Notes under the pieces: model-generated
Told to the model about the DNA's origin: nothing
Database searches by the model: none
Seen by the model: only the letters and a program-made list of their open reading frames with translations
Assembly (NCBI GenBank): GCA_001312405.1
Contig: BBDR01000011.1
Location: forward strand, 1-64,000
Direction: 5' to 3'
DNA length: 64,000 nucleotides
Origin: Clostridium sp. NkU-1
GTDB taxonomy: Bacteria > Bacillota_A > Clostridia > Lachnospirales > Lachnospiraceae
Program-made: the position numbers and the translations under genes
In this document: in pieces, positions 50,610-60,322 of the stretch
Layout of the letters: each line of letters starts with the position of its first letter
Position numbering within the stretch: the first letter of the stretch is position 1

Positions 50610-52520
50610 ATGCCAGAGACGGTTTTAGAAAAGACAGAAGGACGGGTAAGCTATCACGATTCCGTGGAAGAGATGCTGGTAAGGATAAGGGATGACGGAT
50701 TATCAAGCGTATTTTCCAGATGGGACGAGCAGGAAAAGATACGATGCAAATTTTGCCTGCAGGGATTAAGCTGCCAATTATGTACCAATGGACCCTGCAG
50801 AATCAACGAACAGAAGGGACCGGAAAAAGGTGTCTGCGGAATTGGCCCAGATGCCATGGCCATGAGAAATCTTCTTATGAGAAACATTATGGGAGCAGCC
50901 ACTTATGCCCATCATGCTTATGAAGCCTTCCGGACCTTAAAAGAAACAGGAAAAGGCAACACAGTTTTTCAGATTACAGACGTTAACAAATTAAAATGGA
51001 TGTGTGAAAAGACCGGGATTAATACAAATCAGGATGTAAATCAGATGGCTGTCTGCCTGGCAGAGTTTCTTGACCGGGAAATGAAAATAAGCCTGATGAG
51101 AAAAGTGTTATGGTGGAAGTCTTTTCACCGAAAAAACGAAAAAAGATCTGGGAAGACTTACACATTTACCCATCAGGCGTTGAACACGAAGTGCAGAACA
51201 GCATTGCAAGCTGTCTTACCAACGTAGATGGTGATTATGTTTCCCTGGCAACAAAAGCCCTGCGCTTAGGTCTGTCCACCATTTATACTGCCCAGATTGG
51301 CCTTGAAATGACACAGGATATTTTATTTGGAACCCCCATGCCTCATGAAGTGGATGTGGATTTGGGAATTATGGATCCTGATTACGTAAATATTGCATTT
51401 AATGGGCATCAGCCTGGATTGGGGTCGCTGCTTTGCAGATGGCAAGGATGCAGAAGTATCAGGATATGGCCAGGAAGGCCGGAGCAAAGGGAATACACAT
51501 TGTAGGCTCCATTGAGACCGGACAGGAATTACTGCAAAGGTTTGAAATGATGATGTGTTTGTGGGTCTTATGGGAAACTGGTTATCCATTGAACCGTTTT
51601 TAGCAACAGGAACTGTAGACGCATTTGTAATGGAAGAAAACTGCTCTCCGCCTGCCATTGATCAATATGCGGAAAAATATCAGGTTGCGCTTGTGAGCGT
51701 CAGCACGATTATTGGTGTTCCAGGCACAGAACATAAGATGCCATATTATCCGGGCAAGGCAGAGGAGATGGCGGAAACGTGCATTAACGTTGCCATTGAG
51801 AACTTTAAGAAAAGGCATGACCAGATCAAGCCAATGGTACCAAAATACAAGGAAAAAGCCATTGCCGGATTTTCCACGGAAGCAGTGTTAAATGCAATCG
51901 GAAATGATTTAAATAACCTGGTGGATGTAATTGCAAAAGGCCAGTTAAAAGGAATCGTGGCCCTGGCAAACTGCTCCACATTGAGAAATGGACCCCAGGA
52001 TTGGAATACAGTGAATTTAACAAAAGAACTGATTAAAAAAGACATCCTTGTTGTGGCAGGAGGCTGCGGAAACCATGGATTAGAGGTTGCAGGAATGTGC
52101 AATTTAGACGCCATCGATCAGGCAGGAGAAGGACTGCAGGGAGTGTGCAGGGCTTTGGGAATCCCCCCTGTGTTAAGCTTTGGAACCTGTACGGATACAG
52201 GAAGGATTTCCATGCTTGTAACGGCTCTGGCAGACCATCTGGATGCAGACATTTCTGACCTGCCTATTGCAGTAACGGCGCCGGAGTGGATGGAACAGAA
52301 GGCCACCATAGATGGCTTATTTGCCATAGCATATGGAGCTTATACCCATCTTTCTCCCACACCCTTTATCACCGGCGCGCCAAAGCTTGTAAAGCTGCTT
52401 ACAGAAGACGTAGAGGGCCTGACCGGCGGTAAAGTAGCGTTGGGAGATGATCCGGTACAGGTAGCCAAGGATATTGAAGCTCACATTATGAAAAAAAGAA
52501 AAAAGATGGGCTTGAATTAG
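50610..52520 (+). CDS. cooS: Anaerobic carbon-monoxide dehydrogenase catalytic subunit
   Basis: About 636 residues. The N-terminal cysteine array CKFCLQGLSCQLCTNGPCRI binds the B and D Fe-S clusters; C-cluster ligands are visible as the His in NGHQP, ENCSPPAID, the GGCGNHGLE segment and FGTCTDTGR. The Ni-Fe enzyme oxidises CO to CO2 or the reverse, passing electrons to ferredoxin. Three frameshifts (about 51095, 51425, 51548) break the middle. ATG 50610 follows GGAGG. No acsB or cooC maturation gene is adjacent, so this is a solo CooS; a nitrogenase-like locus starts 0.3 kb downstream. The terminator at 52584 separates transcripts. Confidence 0.93.
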
Positions 52521-52583
52521 ATTCCAGGCGGGAAATGAAATGTCCTTGGAAGATGAAAGGACAAGTTCCAAAGGCTTTGTAAA

Positions 52584-52624
52584 CAAAGGGTTTCGGCGAT
52601 TTTACCGAAGCCTTTTGTTTATTT
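52584..52624 (+). terminator. Terminator after cooS
   Basis: CAAAGGGTTTCGG pairs, with G-U pairs, with CCGAAGCCTTTTG, followed by TTTATTT. The rest of 52521-52776 holds no gene. Confidence 0.78.
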
Positions 52625-52776
52625 ATATTGTATGGATAGAAAGTCTTATTCATTAATAAAGCCTTTATCCTTGACTGGATTTTCATGCCGTTTTTAAATC
52701 AAAAAGATAACTTTTCAGTTATAAAATCTCTAATGTTTCTTCTGCCAGAATCAAGGGATTCATGCGATAAACAATT

Positions 52777-53660
52777 TTACACATACCTTCCAGGTGATTT
52801 TGCAAAGTCAGGATAAACAAAGCGAAATTGATGTTCAGCCACCATGTTTACATCTTTGGTATGTTGGAAACATGGCTGTATTTCCCCATATTCAGCAAAG
52901 TAATTACAAAAGTCAACCGTAAACAGTTTTGACAGAATCCATCCGGCAAGATCGGTTGACAGTGTGTTTTTTACAGCGATAAAAGAAGGAACGGTTAAGG
53001 CCCCCTCTTTGGGATACCGGAGTGAAAGCAGTGTTTCATCTGCCCGGAAAGCAAAAATGGAGGGAGTAATTGCCGCAGGGCTTAGCCCTTTTTGGACACT
53101 TTGGAGAGACTGGACCGGCATATCAAAAATCGTGGCATTTTCCATAAAAAGATCGGTAAACTCTTTGCCGTATAACCAGGTAAGCTGTTTATAGACACCC
53201 CGCCCGGCTGAATTTGTCTTTCCGCCAAACGCCTTGGGATGCTCTGCCAGTTCTTTAAGAGATACCGGCAAGGGCTGACCGGCTAATAACTGCTTGTTAA
53301 ATACCATAATAAGCGGGATCACTAAAAAAAGGAAGAAGGCGCTTGTCCTGACAGAGATTGCTGTTACGAATCTCATTTTTTAATGGAAGCAGGCCCTGTA
53401 TTTCCAGCAGCTCCTCTTTAAACAAACCATAGATTTCCGGATCTTCAAACACCTCTAAATCGGTGGAAACCATGATGTCCGGTGTGATCCCGGTTTTTTT
53501 TACCTCTTCTGACAGCTTTTTTTGGATATCCCAGACCAAAGTATTCTGTTTCCAGCAAGATATCCTGTTCTTTTAAAAGCGATGTTACCTCTTCGATATG
53601 TTTCTTTTCATACCGGTGCAGGACACAGATATTATTCCAGTACATACTTATTTTACGCAT
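52777..53660 (-). CDS. Solute-binding-protein-like protein without signal peptide
   Basis: Three frame pieces make a protein of about 290 residues: MRKISMYWNNICVLHRYEKK, ITPDIMVSTDLEVFEDPEIY, then IPLIMVFNKQLLAGQPLPVS, FGGKTNSAGRGVYKQLTWLYG and AITPSIFAFRADETLLSLRYP. The layout resembles a type II periplasmic binding protein (two lobes; a mid-protein IPLIMVFN hinge), yet no signal peptide or lipobox precedes it, implying a cytosolic role. Frame breaks near 53515 and 53325. It overlaps the ATPase gene's end by 13 bases. In this operon it may act as an intracellular metal or cofactor carrier; this is inference. Confidence 0.6.
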
Positions 53661-54403
53661 AATTCACCGACTCTCATCTTTCTTTGCATTTCCACAATAT
53701 ATTGCTGGTATGTATGCAGGCGTTCCCAGGTTTCCTGTTCTTTTTCATTTCTTTCAATTACCGATTGTATTCCGCCGTTTTTCATACAGATCCGGCAGTC
53801 ACTCATTAAAGCTGTGTGCGGATCGTGTGTGGCGATCAGTACCAGTTTCTGCTTTTTCAGCAGCAGGTGCAAAGCTTTTTCTTTATGAATACCGGCATTT
53901 TCCACTTCGTCGATCAAAACAATGGGACTTTCACACAAAACGGCCACATCAGCGATCATCAGGGCGCGGCTTTGACCGCCGCTTAACAGATTTAAGCTGT
54001 CACTTCCATGAAGATGTTCCGGAGTAATGGCATTGGCCTGGTCAATGACTTCCGGTAGAACCTTATGCCAGTCCCGCTGTCTGCAGGTACAGTGCATGCG
54101 GATAAATTCCTCAACCGTCCCATCCAATACGAAACGCATATTCTGGCTGAGATGGGCGATCAGCTGCCTGGAGGTGTTAAATCGGGTCTGCTTATCCGGT
54201 ACGTTTCCGTTGATCCATACATGGCGTCCGGAGACCGTGTCACCGCAGGCCAGCTGCTCTAAGTCCTGAATCAGCCGGCTTTTCCCCGAACCGGTATGGC
54301 CTACAACTGCGTACAGCTGTCCGGACTTCATGGTAAGGGGAGCAACGGACTCTGGCTGTCCGTTTTTATTGCGGCCCGGGATAATTGTCAATTCATGAAA
54401 CAT
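53648..54403 (-). CDS. ABC-type ATPase without partner permease
   Basis: The intact 251-residue ATPase has Walker A GHTGSGKS, signature LSGGQSRALM, Walker B PIVLIDEVENAG and an H-loop IATHDPH. The NAG after Walker B and the HMC TCRQ insertion are unlike usual importers. No membrane gene is in its operon: its neighbours are a signal-less binding protein and a GTPase. It may drive a conformational or cofactor-loading step rather than transport. ATG 54403 follows AAGGAGG. It overlaps the upstream GTPase gene by 11 bases, so translation is coupled. Confidence 0.75.
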   Translation of the reverse strand: MFHELTIIPGRNKNGQPESVAPLTMKSGQLYAVVGHTGSGKSRLIQDLEQLACGDTVSGRHVWINGNVPDKQTRFNTSRQLIAHLSQNMRFVLDGTVEEFIRMHCTCRQRDWHKVLPEVIDQANAITPEHLHGSDSLNLLSGGQSRALMIADVAVLCESPIVLIDEVENAGIHKEKALHLLLKKQKLVLIATHDPHTALMSDCRICMKNGGIQSVIERNEKEQETWERLHTYQQYIVEMQRKMRVGELCVK

Positions 54404-55103
54404 GGGATACCTCCTTAAAGTCCATTTTTTCCACAATGCCCTGCTGATACATGGTGCCGATCCGTTTTTCTCCCACACAGTAAGAGCATACACCGGAAGG
54501 CATGGTGTGACGCAGGGTGTCATTGCTGTTCCACCCTGTTTCGGGAAGGCTTTCCAGGTAATGGAAGAGAAGTCCGCTGCCGTAACCCGATAATCCGTCT
54601 ACAGGAAAGATATGAGCGGTTGGATTTAAGGAGCTTATATTATAGTGGATAATTTCTTTTTCTGCCTGTGAAACCATATCGATTTTGGTCATGAGAATGA
54701 TATCAGCGGTTGTCAGCATTGGACCCAGTTTTTTTGGGGAACGCAGGCTGCTGGTGCAATCTGTCACACAGATGCTGACCGTATGAGCGGTGGCAGGTGA
54801 ACAGCGGTTGCAGAGTCCCGCAGTTTCGATTATCAGATATTCGGTTTTCTGCTGTTCATTCCAGGCGATCATTTCCTCCAGGTTTGAAATCAGGAAATGA
54901 TCCGGGCATATGTCACCGGACAGGCCCAGTATAAACGGAACGCCCAAAGCCTGATAGGCAGCTGGATCATCGGAATGCAGACAGTCAATTTTGCAGACAG
55001 AGGAGCGCTTACCGGCAGACTGAATATGACGGATCAGATTTGCGGCAGCCAGAGTCTTACCGGCGGCGGCTCCCCCGCTAATGAGAATTATTTTACTTTT
55101 CAT
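54393..55103 (-). CDS. G3E/HypB-CobW-like P-loop GTPase
   Basis: About 236 residues with Walker A GGAAAGKT, a Walker B-like YLIIETAGLCNRC and a guanine-specifying-type TKID (LMTKIDMV), as in HypB, UreG and CobW metal-insertion GTPases. A C-terminal GVCSYCVGEKRIG provides a CxxC that may hold metal. Such proteins deliver Ni, Co or Zn to enzymes. It leads the minus-strand trio, divergent from the crp gene. Given cooS (Ni-Fe) and a nitrogenase-like enzyme nearby, a metallocentre assembly role is plausible. ATG 55103 follows AAGGAGAC. Confidence 0.7.
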   Translation of the reverse strand: MKSKIILISGGAAAGKTLAAANLIRHIQSAGKRSSVCKIDCLHSDDPAAYQALGVPFILGLSGDICPDHFLISNLEEMIAWNEQQKTEYLIIETAGLCNRCSPATAHTVSICVTDCTSSLRSPKKLGPMLTTADIILMTKIDMVSQAEKEIIHYNISSLNPTAHIFPVDGLSGYGSGLLFHYLESLPETGWNSNDTLRHTMPSGVCSYCVGEKRIGTMYQQGIVEKMDFKEVSHVS

Positions 55104-55177
55104 TTTTCCTGTCTCCTTGTATAATGATGATATTTCCACCGTATTATAGCAGACATAGGAAGAGGGAGGTGTCTCAT

Positions 55178-55863
55178 TTGACACAACGGGAAAAGGACCT
55201 GGAATTTTTAAAAACCACAGAATTGTTCCGGGGAATGAATGTGGGGGATATGGAGTATGGAATGAGCAGCTTAAAAAAAGGCACCTTGGTCAGCAACCAT
55301 TATCTGGGAGAGAAATCCATCGGTATTGTAGTAACCGGCGAGATTGCTGTCTCCTCTGTTACCCAGGATGGGAAGGAACTGACCATGAAACGGATTTATC
55401 CGAAAGACTGTTTTGGTATCTGCACGATTTTTACTCATGCCGAGATGCCCAACACTCTCCAGTGTATGTGTCCCACAACCGTACTGTACATAAAGAAGAG
55501 TGAACTTTTGAAGGTGTTTAAAAAGGATCCGGAGCTGATGCTTCATATCATGACGATTTTTAATAAAAAGATATTGTTTCTGCAGAAGAAAATAGAAATG
55601 CTTAATACCACTTCTGCAAAAGCCCGCCTGGCAGATTATTTAGTGAGTCACGCCAACAGCAATGGGTGATTTTCCTGCGTACAGGCAAGACCGGACTGTG
55701 CTCCAGCCTGGGAATCAGCCGTGCCAGTCTGTATCGTGAGCTGGACAACTTCCGGTTTTCTCAGGCGATTGAGTATACGGATCAGAAAATTGTGATCCGG
55801 GATGTATCTCATTTGAGACAATTTTCCCGGTATCAGCTTGACTCCCAGGCAGCTACATGTTAG
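55178..55863 (+). CDS. Crp/Fnr family transcriptional regulator
   Basis: About 228 residues. The N-terminal cyclic-nucleotide-type barrel (FLKTTELFRGMNVGDMEYG, LGEKSIGIVVTGEIAVSSVTQDGKE, YPKDCFGICTIF) leads through a dimer helix to a helix-turn-helix (GLCSSLGISRASLYRELDNF). A frameshift near 55667 separates the parts. TTG 55178 after GAGGGAGGTG is preferred. Cysteines (DCFGICTIF, LQCMCPTT) might bind a cluster or sense redox, unlike typical cAMP sites. It stands between divergent operons and just before the nifH-like gene, so it is the likely regulator of both. Confidence 0.82.
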
Positions 55864-55872
55864 TATGCAGAG

Positions 55873-55891
55873 GTTAGTTGAAGCTAACTAA
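55873..55891. promoter_or_regulatory. Inverted repeat GTTAG-N6-CTAAC before the nifH-like gene
   Basis: GTTAG (55873-55877) and CTAAC (55884-55888) with a six-base gap; the offset pair TTAGTT-N6-AACTAA is also perfect. Size and symmetry suit a Crp/Fnr-type dimer site. It lies 27 bases before the nifH-like start. A second copy of the motif occurs inside the D-subunit gene. Confidence 0.55.
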
Positions 55892-55914
55892 AAGCGAGCT
55901 AAGGAGAGTCATAT

Positions 55915-56676
55915 ATGTTAAAGATTGCAGTATACGGGAAGGGAGGAATTGGCAAAAGCACAACTACCTCAAACCTGGCAGCAGCATTGTCTGATATGGG
56001 ATATCGGGTAATGCAGATCGGCTGTGATCCGAAAGCGGATTCCACACAGAATCTGACATTGGGAAAACCGGTAAAAACGGTCTTGGATGCGATTAAGGAA
56101 AAGTCTGATCATGTGGAGCTTTCAGATATTGTATTTCCTGGTTACAACGGGGTGTTATGCGTGGAAGCCGGAGGGCCGACTCCTGGAATTGGCTGCGCGG
56201 GGCGCGGCATTATTACCGCTTTTGAGCGGCTGGAAGAATTAAATGCTTATGAGGTATACAAGCCGGATATCATACTTTATGATGTTCTTGGTGATGTGGT
56301 ATGCGGAGGCTTTGCCATGCCCATTCGGGGCGGCTATGCGGAACATGTATTTGTTGTTACTTCGGGTGAGAAGATGTCCCTTTATGCGGCAGCTAATATT
56401 GTCAGTGCTGTGGGACAGTTTTCCAGGCGGGGATATGCCAGGTATTCAGGTATCATTTTAAACTCACGAAATATTGAAAAAGAGCAGGAACTTGTATCAG
56501 AATTTGCAGAGGAAAGCGGCGGGAAGATCGTTCGGATCCTGCCACGGGATGGAATCGTACAGGAGGCAGAACACCAGAAGAAAACAGTTGTGGAGGCATT
56601 TCCGGAAAGTGCTATGGCAGGAGAATACCGTACACTGGCCAAATCTATTCTGGAGGTGTGCGGCCATGAAAACTGA
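55915..56676 (+). CDS. NifH-like ATP-dependent reductase (nitrogenase iron-protein family)
   Basis: An intact 253-residue protein. P-loop GKGGIGKST is at residues 8-16, switch I CDPKADST at 37-44, cluster ligand Cys94 in GCAGRG (Arg97 as in the ADP-ribosylated site of NifH) and second ligand Cys130 in [14 protein letters not shown]. It is shorter than NifH (about 275-290), lacking much of the C-terminal extension, as in group IV nitrogenase-like reductases. It would pass electrons one by one, with ATP, to the two following subunits. GCTAAGGAGAG precedes ATG 55915. Its stop overlaps the next start. Confidence 0.93.
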   Translation: MLKIAVYGKGGIGKSTTTSNLAAALSDMGYRVMQIGCDPKADSTQNLTLGKPVKTVLDAIKEKSDHVELSDIVFPGYNGVLCVEAGGPTPGIGCAGRGIITAFERLEELNAYEVYKPDIILYDVLGDVVCGGFAMPIRGGYAEHVFVVTSGEKMSLYAAANIVSAVGQFSRRGYARYSGIILNSRNIEKEQELVSEFAEESGGKIVRILPRDGIVQEAEHQKKTVVEAFPESAMAGEYRTLAKSILEVCGHEN

Positions 56677-57926
56677 TTGCAGTACTCTTCATTATACATC
56701 GCCTGCCCACGGCGGGTGGGGGGTGGTCCGCCTGGCCATGCTGGTTCCGGAAAGTTATCAGCTGTTTGTCTGCCCCTTTGCCTGCGGGAGGCATGGGGCG
56801 CTGGGGGCCATCGCGCATGGCTTAAAAGACCGTCTCTCCTATTTATACATTGATGAAAGTGATATTGTATCGGGAGGCTATGAGGATTTAATTCCGGAAG
56901 GGGTGGCAGAGCTCCTGGAAACTCTGGAGAAAAGGCCTAAGGTTCTGATGATCTTTGTCAGCTGCCTGGATGACCTGCTGGGAACAGACCATGAGTCCAT
57001 ACTGGCTGTTTTACGGGAACAGCATGAAGATGTTCGGTTTACTTTCTGCCATATGAACCCCATCACCCTTGATACGGATAATCCTCCGCCGGTCAATATC
57101 CGCCGGAAGATGTACGGTCTTCTGGAACCGTCGGAAGTAAAGAAGAGGCAGGTCAATCTCATTGGGAATCCGGTGCAGATCCGGCCGGAATCCGAATTGT
57201 ATGGTTTTTTGCAGGCGCTGGGAATGGAACAGGTCAACCACATTGCACAGTTTGAAACATTTGAAGCATATCAGCAGATGGCGGCTGCCCAATGGAATTT
57301 GGTAATAGCCCCGCCGGCAGTGAAACCGGCCATGGACATGAAAGACTGGCTGAATATTGATTTTGAGTTAGCTTACACTAACTATCGGGAGGAAGATATT
57401 CTGAATACCTATGAACAGCTGATGGAAAAGCTGGCAGACAAAGAGGACGTCCGGTTTGATCTGGAGCCGTACCGGGAGAGAGCAAGGCAGGCTGTCAGGG
57501 AGGCCAGAGAGGCAGTCGGGGACAGACCGGTATTTATCGATTACACGGCTGTGATTTTTCCTTTTGCGGCAGCAAGGGCATTATGCGAGGCGGGCTTCCA
57601 TGTGGCCGGAATTTTTGCCCGGACAATCGGGGCAGGAGAAAAGGAACATGCGGACTGGATCTATGAACATATGCCGGAAATCCAGATTATGAATCCAATC
57701 GCCCATGATATTCCTGCAAAGATCGGGGCATTTCCGGAGGACAGCATTGCCATTGGCTTTGAAGCCGCATATGTTACCCGTGCCCGCCATGTGTATGGTC
57801 TGGTTAATAATGAAGGGAACTTTGGATTTGACGGTTTAATCCGGCTGATGCAGGGAATCGTCCATGCGGTTCAAGTGGAAGAAGATTTAGAAACGCTGAT
57901 AAAAAAATTATGGGTTGGTGATATAA
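56666..57926 (+). CDS. Nitrogenase component 1-like protein, D-type subunit
   Basis: About 420 residues of the nitrogenase component 1 fold. Likely cluster ligands are Cys36 and Cys40 ([11 protein letters not shown]) and Cys100 ([18 protein letters not shown]). Later parts have [20 protein letters not shown] and a C-terminal [20 protein letters not shown]. It is shorter than NifD, lacking NifD insertions. An A7 run at 57903 extends the raw frame past the true end; removing one A gives ...KNYGLVI with the stop at 57926, overlapping the next ATG as TAATG. The start overlaps nifH-like by 11 bases. The substrate is unknown; the sequence is too divergent to be a true nitrogenase. Confidence 0.85.
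57366..57383. promoter_or_regulatory. Second GTTAG-N6-CTAAC inverted repeat, inside the D-subunit gene
   Basis: AGTTAG and CTAACT with a six-base gap, perfect over six pairs. It matches the motif before the nifH-like gene. It lies within coding sequence, so it may be chance or an internal regulatory site. Confidence 0.3.
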
Positions 57927-59122
57927 TGCATAAACTTTCGATACAACTGCCTCCGTTTGCTCCTGATTATTCCGGTGTATGCTCGCACTGTTTGCATTTG
58001 GCGGCCTGCTGGTGATTCATGATGCTTCCGGCTGCACAGGAAATTATACCGGCTATGATGAACCAAGATGGTATGATTCCCGCAGTCTGGTGTACTGTTC
58101 AGGACTCAGGGAAATGGATGCGATTCTTGGCAATGATGAAAAATTCATACAAAAGATAGAAAAAGCCGCAAATGATTTAAAGCCGAATTTCCTCTGCTTT
58201 CTGGGAAGTCCTGTTCCCATGGTTATTGGTACAGATCTGGAAGGGATTGCGGCAGAGCTGGAAGAACGTACCGGAATTCCTTCCATCGGACTGGCTACAA
58301 CCGGTTTGCATTACTATGACAAAGGGATTTCGGATGCTTACATAGCTTTTGCGAAAAAGTTCTTTCCGCCGCCCCAGGCAGTTTGTCCGTCTGGTGACAG
58401 GATCAATATTCTTGGGTTGACACCCCTTGATTTTTCCAACAACAGCAATGCGGTTGACTTAATCGGTGAAATGGAGAAACGAGGCTTTATAATTCAGGCG
58501 GATTTTTCTATGGTATCTGATTTCCATAAGGCTTGCCAGGCACCGTCAGCCAGTGTAAACCTGGTAGTATCAAAGAGCGGCCTGGGCCTGGCAGAATATA
58601 TGAAAAAAAAGGTATCAAATTCCTTACGTTGTGGGAGTACCGGTTGGGGAATTGGCAGCTGACCGCTTGGCGGTAATGCTGAAAGAAACAATGGCAGATA
58701 AACGGGAAAGGGTATTGGAAACGGAGGCAGAAGAAACCAGTCAGGTTTTAGTCATCGGTGAAGAGGTCCTGATCCGGTCGCTGGCATTTCATTTTCGTGA
58801 AGAGAGGGGAATAAGGGGAATTCAGCCGGCGGTTTTATTTGGCGGAACACAAGGAGTGTACCGGCAGGACAGCCTTGCGCTGAACAGTGAGAGTGATATC
58901 AGAAAACTGGTGAACAGTGGAAGATACCATACGATTATAGCTGATCCGCTGATCCGGCAGCTGATCCGGGAAAAAGAAAATGTACGGTTCATCGAGCTGC
59001 CCCATGTGGCGGTTTCCAGCAAGGTGTGCTGGGATCATGCGCCCCAGCTGATGGGAGAACGATTGAGCGGAAGTTTATTTTTAGCTTCCAATGATATAAT
59101 GAGCGAAAGAGAGGAGAAATAA
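57926..59122 (+). CDS. Nitrogenase component 1-like protein, K-type subunit
   Basis: About 397 residues. The N-terminal LPPFAPDYSGVCSALFAFGG and VIHDASGCTGNYTGYDEPRW segments carry Cys19 and Cys37; Cys91 lies in FLCFLGSPVPMVIGTD. This three-Cys spacing matches cluster-ligand positions in nitrogenase-like K chains. Frameshifts: near 57983 (missing G) and 58605 (A8, one A too many). The ATG overlaps the D-gene stop. Together with the D chain it would form a heterotetramer with Fe-S and possibly a further metal cofactor. No nifB, nifE or nifN gene lies nearby, so the cofactor is likely simpler than FeMo-co. Confidence 0.85.
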
Positions 59123-59126
59123 AACG

Positions 59127-60320
59127 ATGAAAAAGACAGTAACGCGTGTATTGAGCATGGCTCTGTGTCTGGCTTTATTATCCGGCTGTACGGCCAAGAC
59201 AGCTTCCACAGAGGCTCCGGCCAACGCTGCCGGTACAGAGGCAGCATCAGCGGAAGACAAAACAGAGGACGGGAAAAAGGAAGAATCTGCACCGGCAGCA
59301 GGCGAGACCAAGACGATCACTGACCATGGCGGCAATGAGGTGGTTATTCCGGTTAATATTGATCGTGTGGTGATTGCATCCTTATGGCCGCTGCCGTCGG
59401 TTTATGCATTGTATCAGGGCTCAGGCGACAAACTGGTGGGCATGCATCCGGCTTCTAAAAGTGCGGCAGAGCATTCTCTGTTAATGAAGGTGGCTCCGGA
59501 ATTAAAGGATGTGGAAACTTCCTTTATTCAGGGCGGCGAGGTTAATGTGGAAGAACTTATTAAGCTGAAGCCTGATGTGATCTTTTGCAATGCTAACAAT
59601 GCAAAAGAAAGGGAAGTTCTGTTAAAGACCGGTATTCCGGTGGTTGGCTTCAGTACTTCCATTGCCGGGTTTAATACGGTGGAAACTGTAAACAAATGGG
59701 TTGAACTGTTGGGGGAAGTATTTGATGAGCCGGATAAAGTGGCCGGTATTACTGATTACGGACGCGAAGTGGCTGCTGATATTGAAAAACGGTTAAAAGA
59801 TGTAAAAGAGGAAGATAAACCGAAAGTAATGATTATTTATCATTATAAAGACGGGGTATTCCAGACCTCGGGCAACCAGTTCTTCGGTCAGTACTGGTGC
59901 GACGCCACCGGAGCTGTCAGTGTATCAAAGGATATTCCGGGGTCAGGCGTGGATTTGACCATGGAGCAGATTTATGAATGGGATCCGGATATTATCTATG
60001 TAACAAACTTTAGTCCTTACCTGCCTCAGGATTTCTATGACAACAGCATCGAAGGCTTTGACTGGAGTCCGGTTAAGGCAGTACGGGAAAAGAAAGTTTA
60101 TAAATTCCCCCTGGGAATGTACCGCTGGTTCCCGCCGTCATCTGACTCTTCCCTGTGCCTTTACTGGATGGCCCAGAAAAATCATCCGGAAGCTTTTGCA
60201 GATCTTGATCTGAACCAGACAATTAAAGACTTCTATCTGAAATTTTATAATGTGGAGCTGACGGATGAGGAGGTAGAAGGCATATTCAATCCTCCCCGTG
60301 AAGCAGCAGACGGAGTATAA
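59127..60320 (+). CDS. Iron/cobalamin-type ABC importer binding lipoprotein
   Basis: An intact 397-residue lipoprotein: basic start, hydrophobic stretch VLSMALCLALLSG with lipobox LSGC, an Ala/Glu-rich linker to about residue 60, then a TroA/FecB-type clamshell domain (TDHGGNEVVIPVNIDRVVIA, VEELIKLKPDVIFCNANNAKE, QIYEWDPDIIYVTNF). This class binds siderophores, heme, cobalamin or metal complexes. It is only four bases after the K-type subunit gene and clearly in the same operon, so uptake of a metal or cofactor for the nitrogenase-like enzyme, or of its substrate, is likely. Confidence 0.9.
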   Translation: MKKTVTRVLSMALCLALLSGCTAKTASTEAPANAAGTEAASAEDKTEDGKKEESAPAAGETKTITDHGGNEVVIPVNIDRVVIASLWPLPSVYALYQGSGDKLVGMHPASKSAAEHSLLMKVAPELKDVETSFIQGGEVNVEELIKLKPDVIFCNANNAKEREVLLKTGIPVVGFSTSIAGFNTVETVNKWVELLGEVFDEPDKVAGITDYGREVAADIEKRLKDVKEEDKPKVMIIYHYKDGVFQTSGNQFFGQYWCDATGAVSVSKDIPGSGVDLTMEQIYEWDPDIIYVTNFSPYLPQDFYDNSIEGFDWSPVKAVREKKVYKFPLGMYRWFPPSSDSSLCLYWMAQKNHPEAFADLDLNQTIKDFYLKFYNVELTDEEVEGIFNPPREAADGV

Positions 60321-60322
60321 AC

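Noticed and set aside
50610..52520. Hydroxylamine reductase (hybrid cluster protein) instead of CooS
   Set aside because: The N-terminal B/D-cluster array and ENCSPP, GGCGNHGLE and FGTCTDTGR motifs are those of Ni-CODH.
52486..52686. Minus-strand open frame over the cooS terminator
   Set aside because: It runs through the terminator hairpin, has no ribosome site and an unnatural composition.
55915..59122. True nitrogen fixation genes (nifHDK)
   Set aside because: Both component-1 chains are far shorter than NifD and NifK, the sequence context of the cofactor ligands is not recognisable and nifB/E/N are absent from the window.
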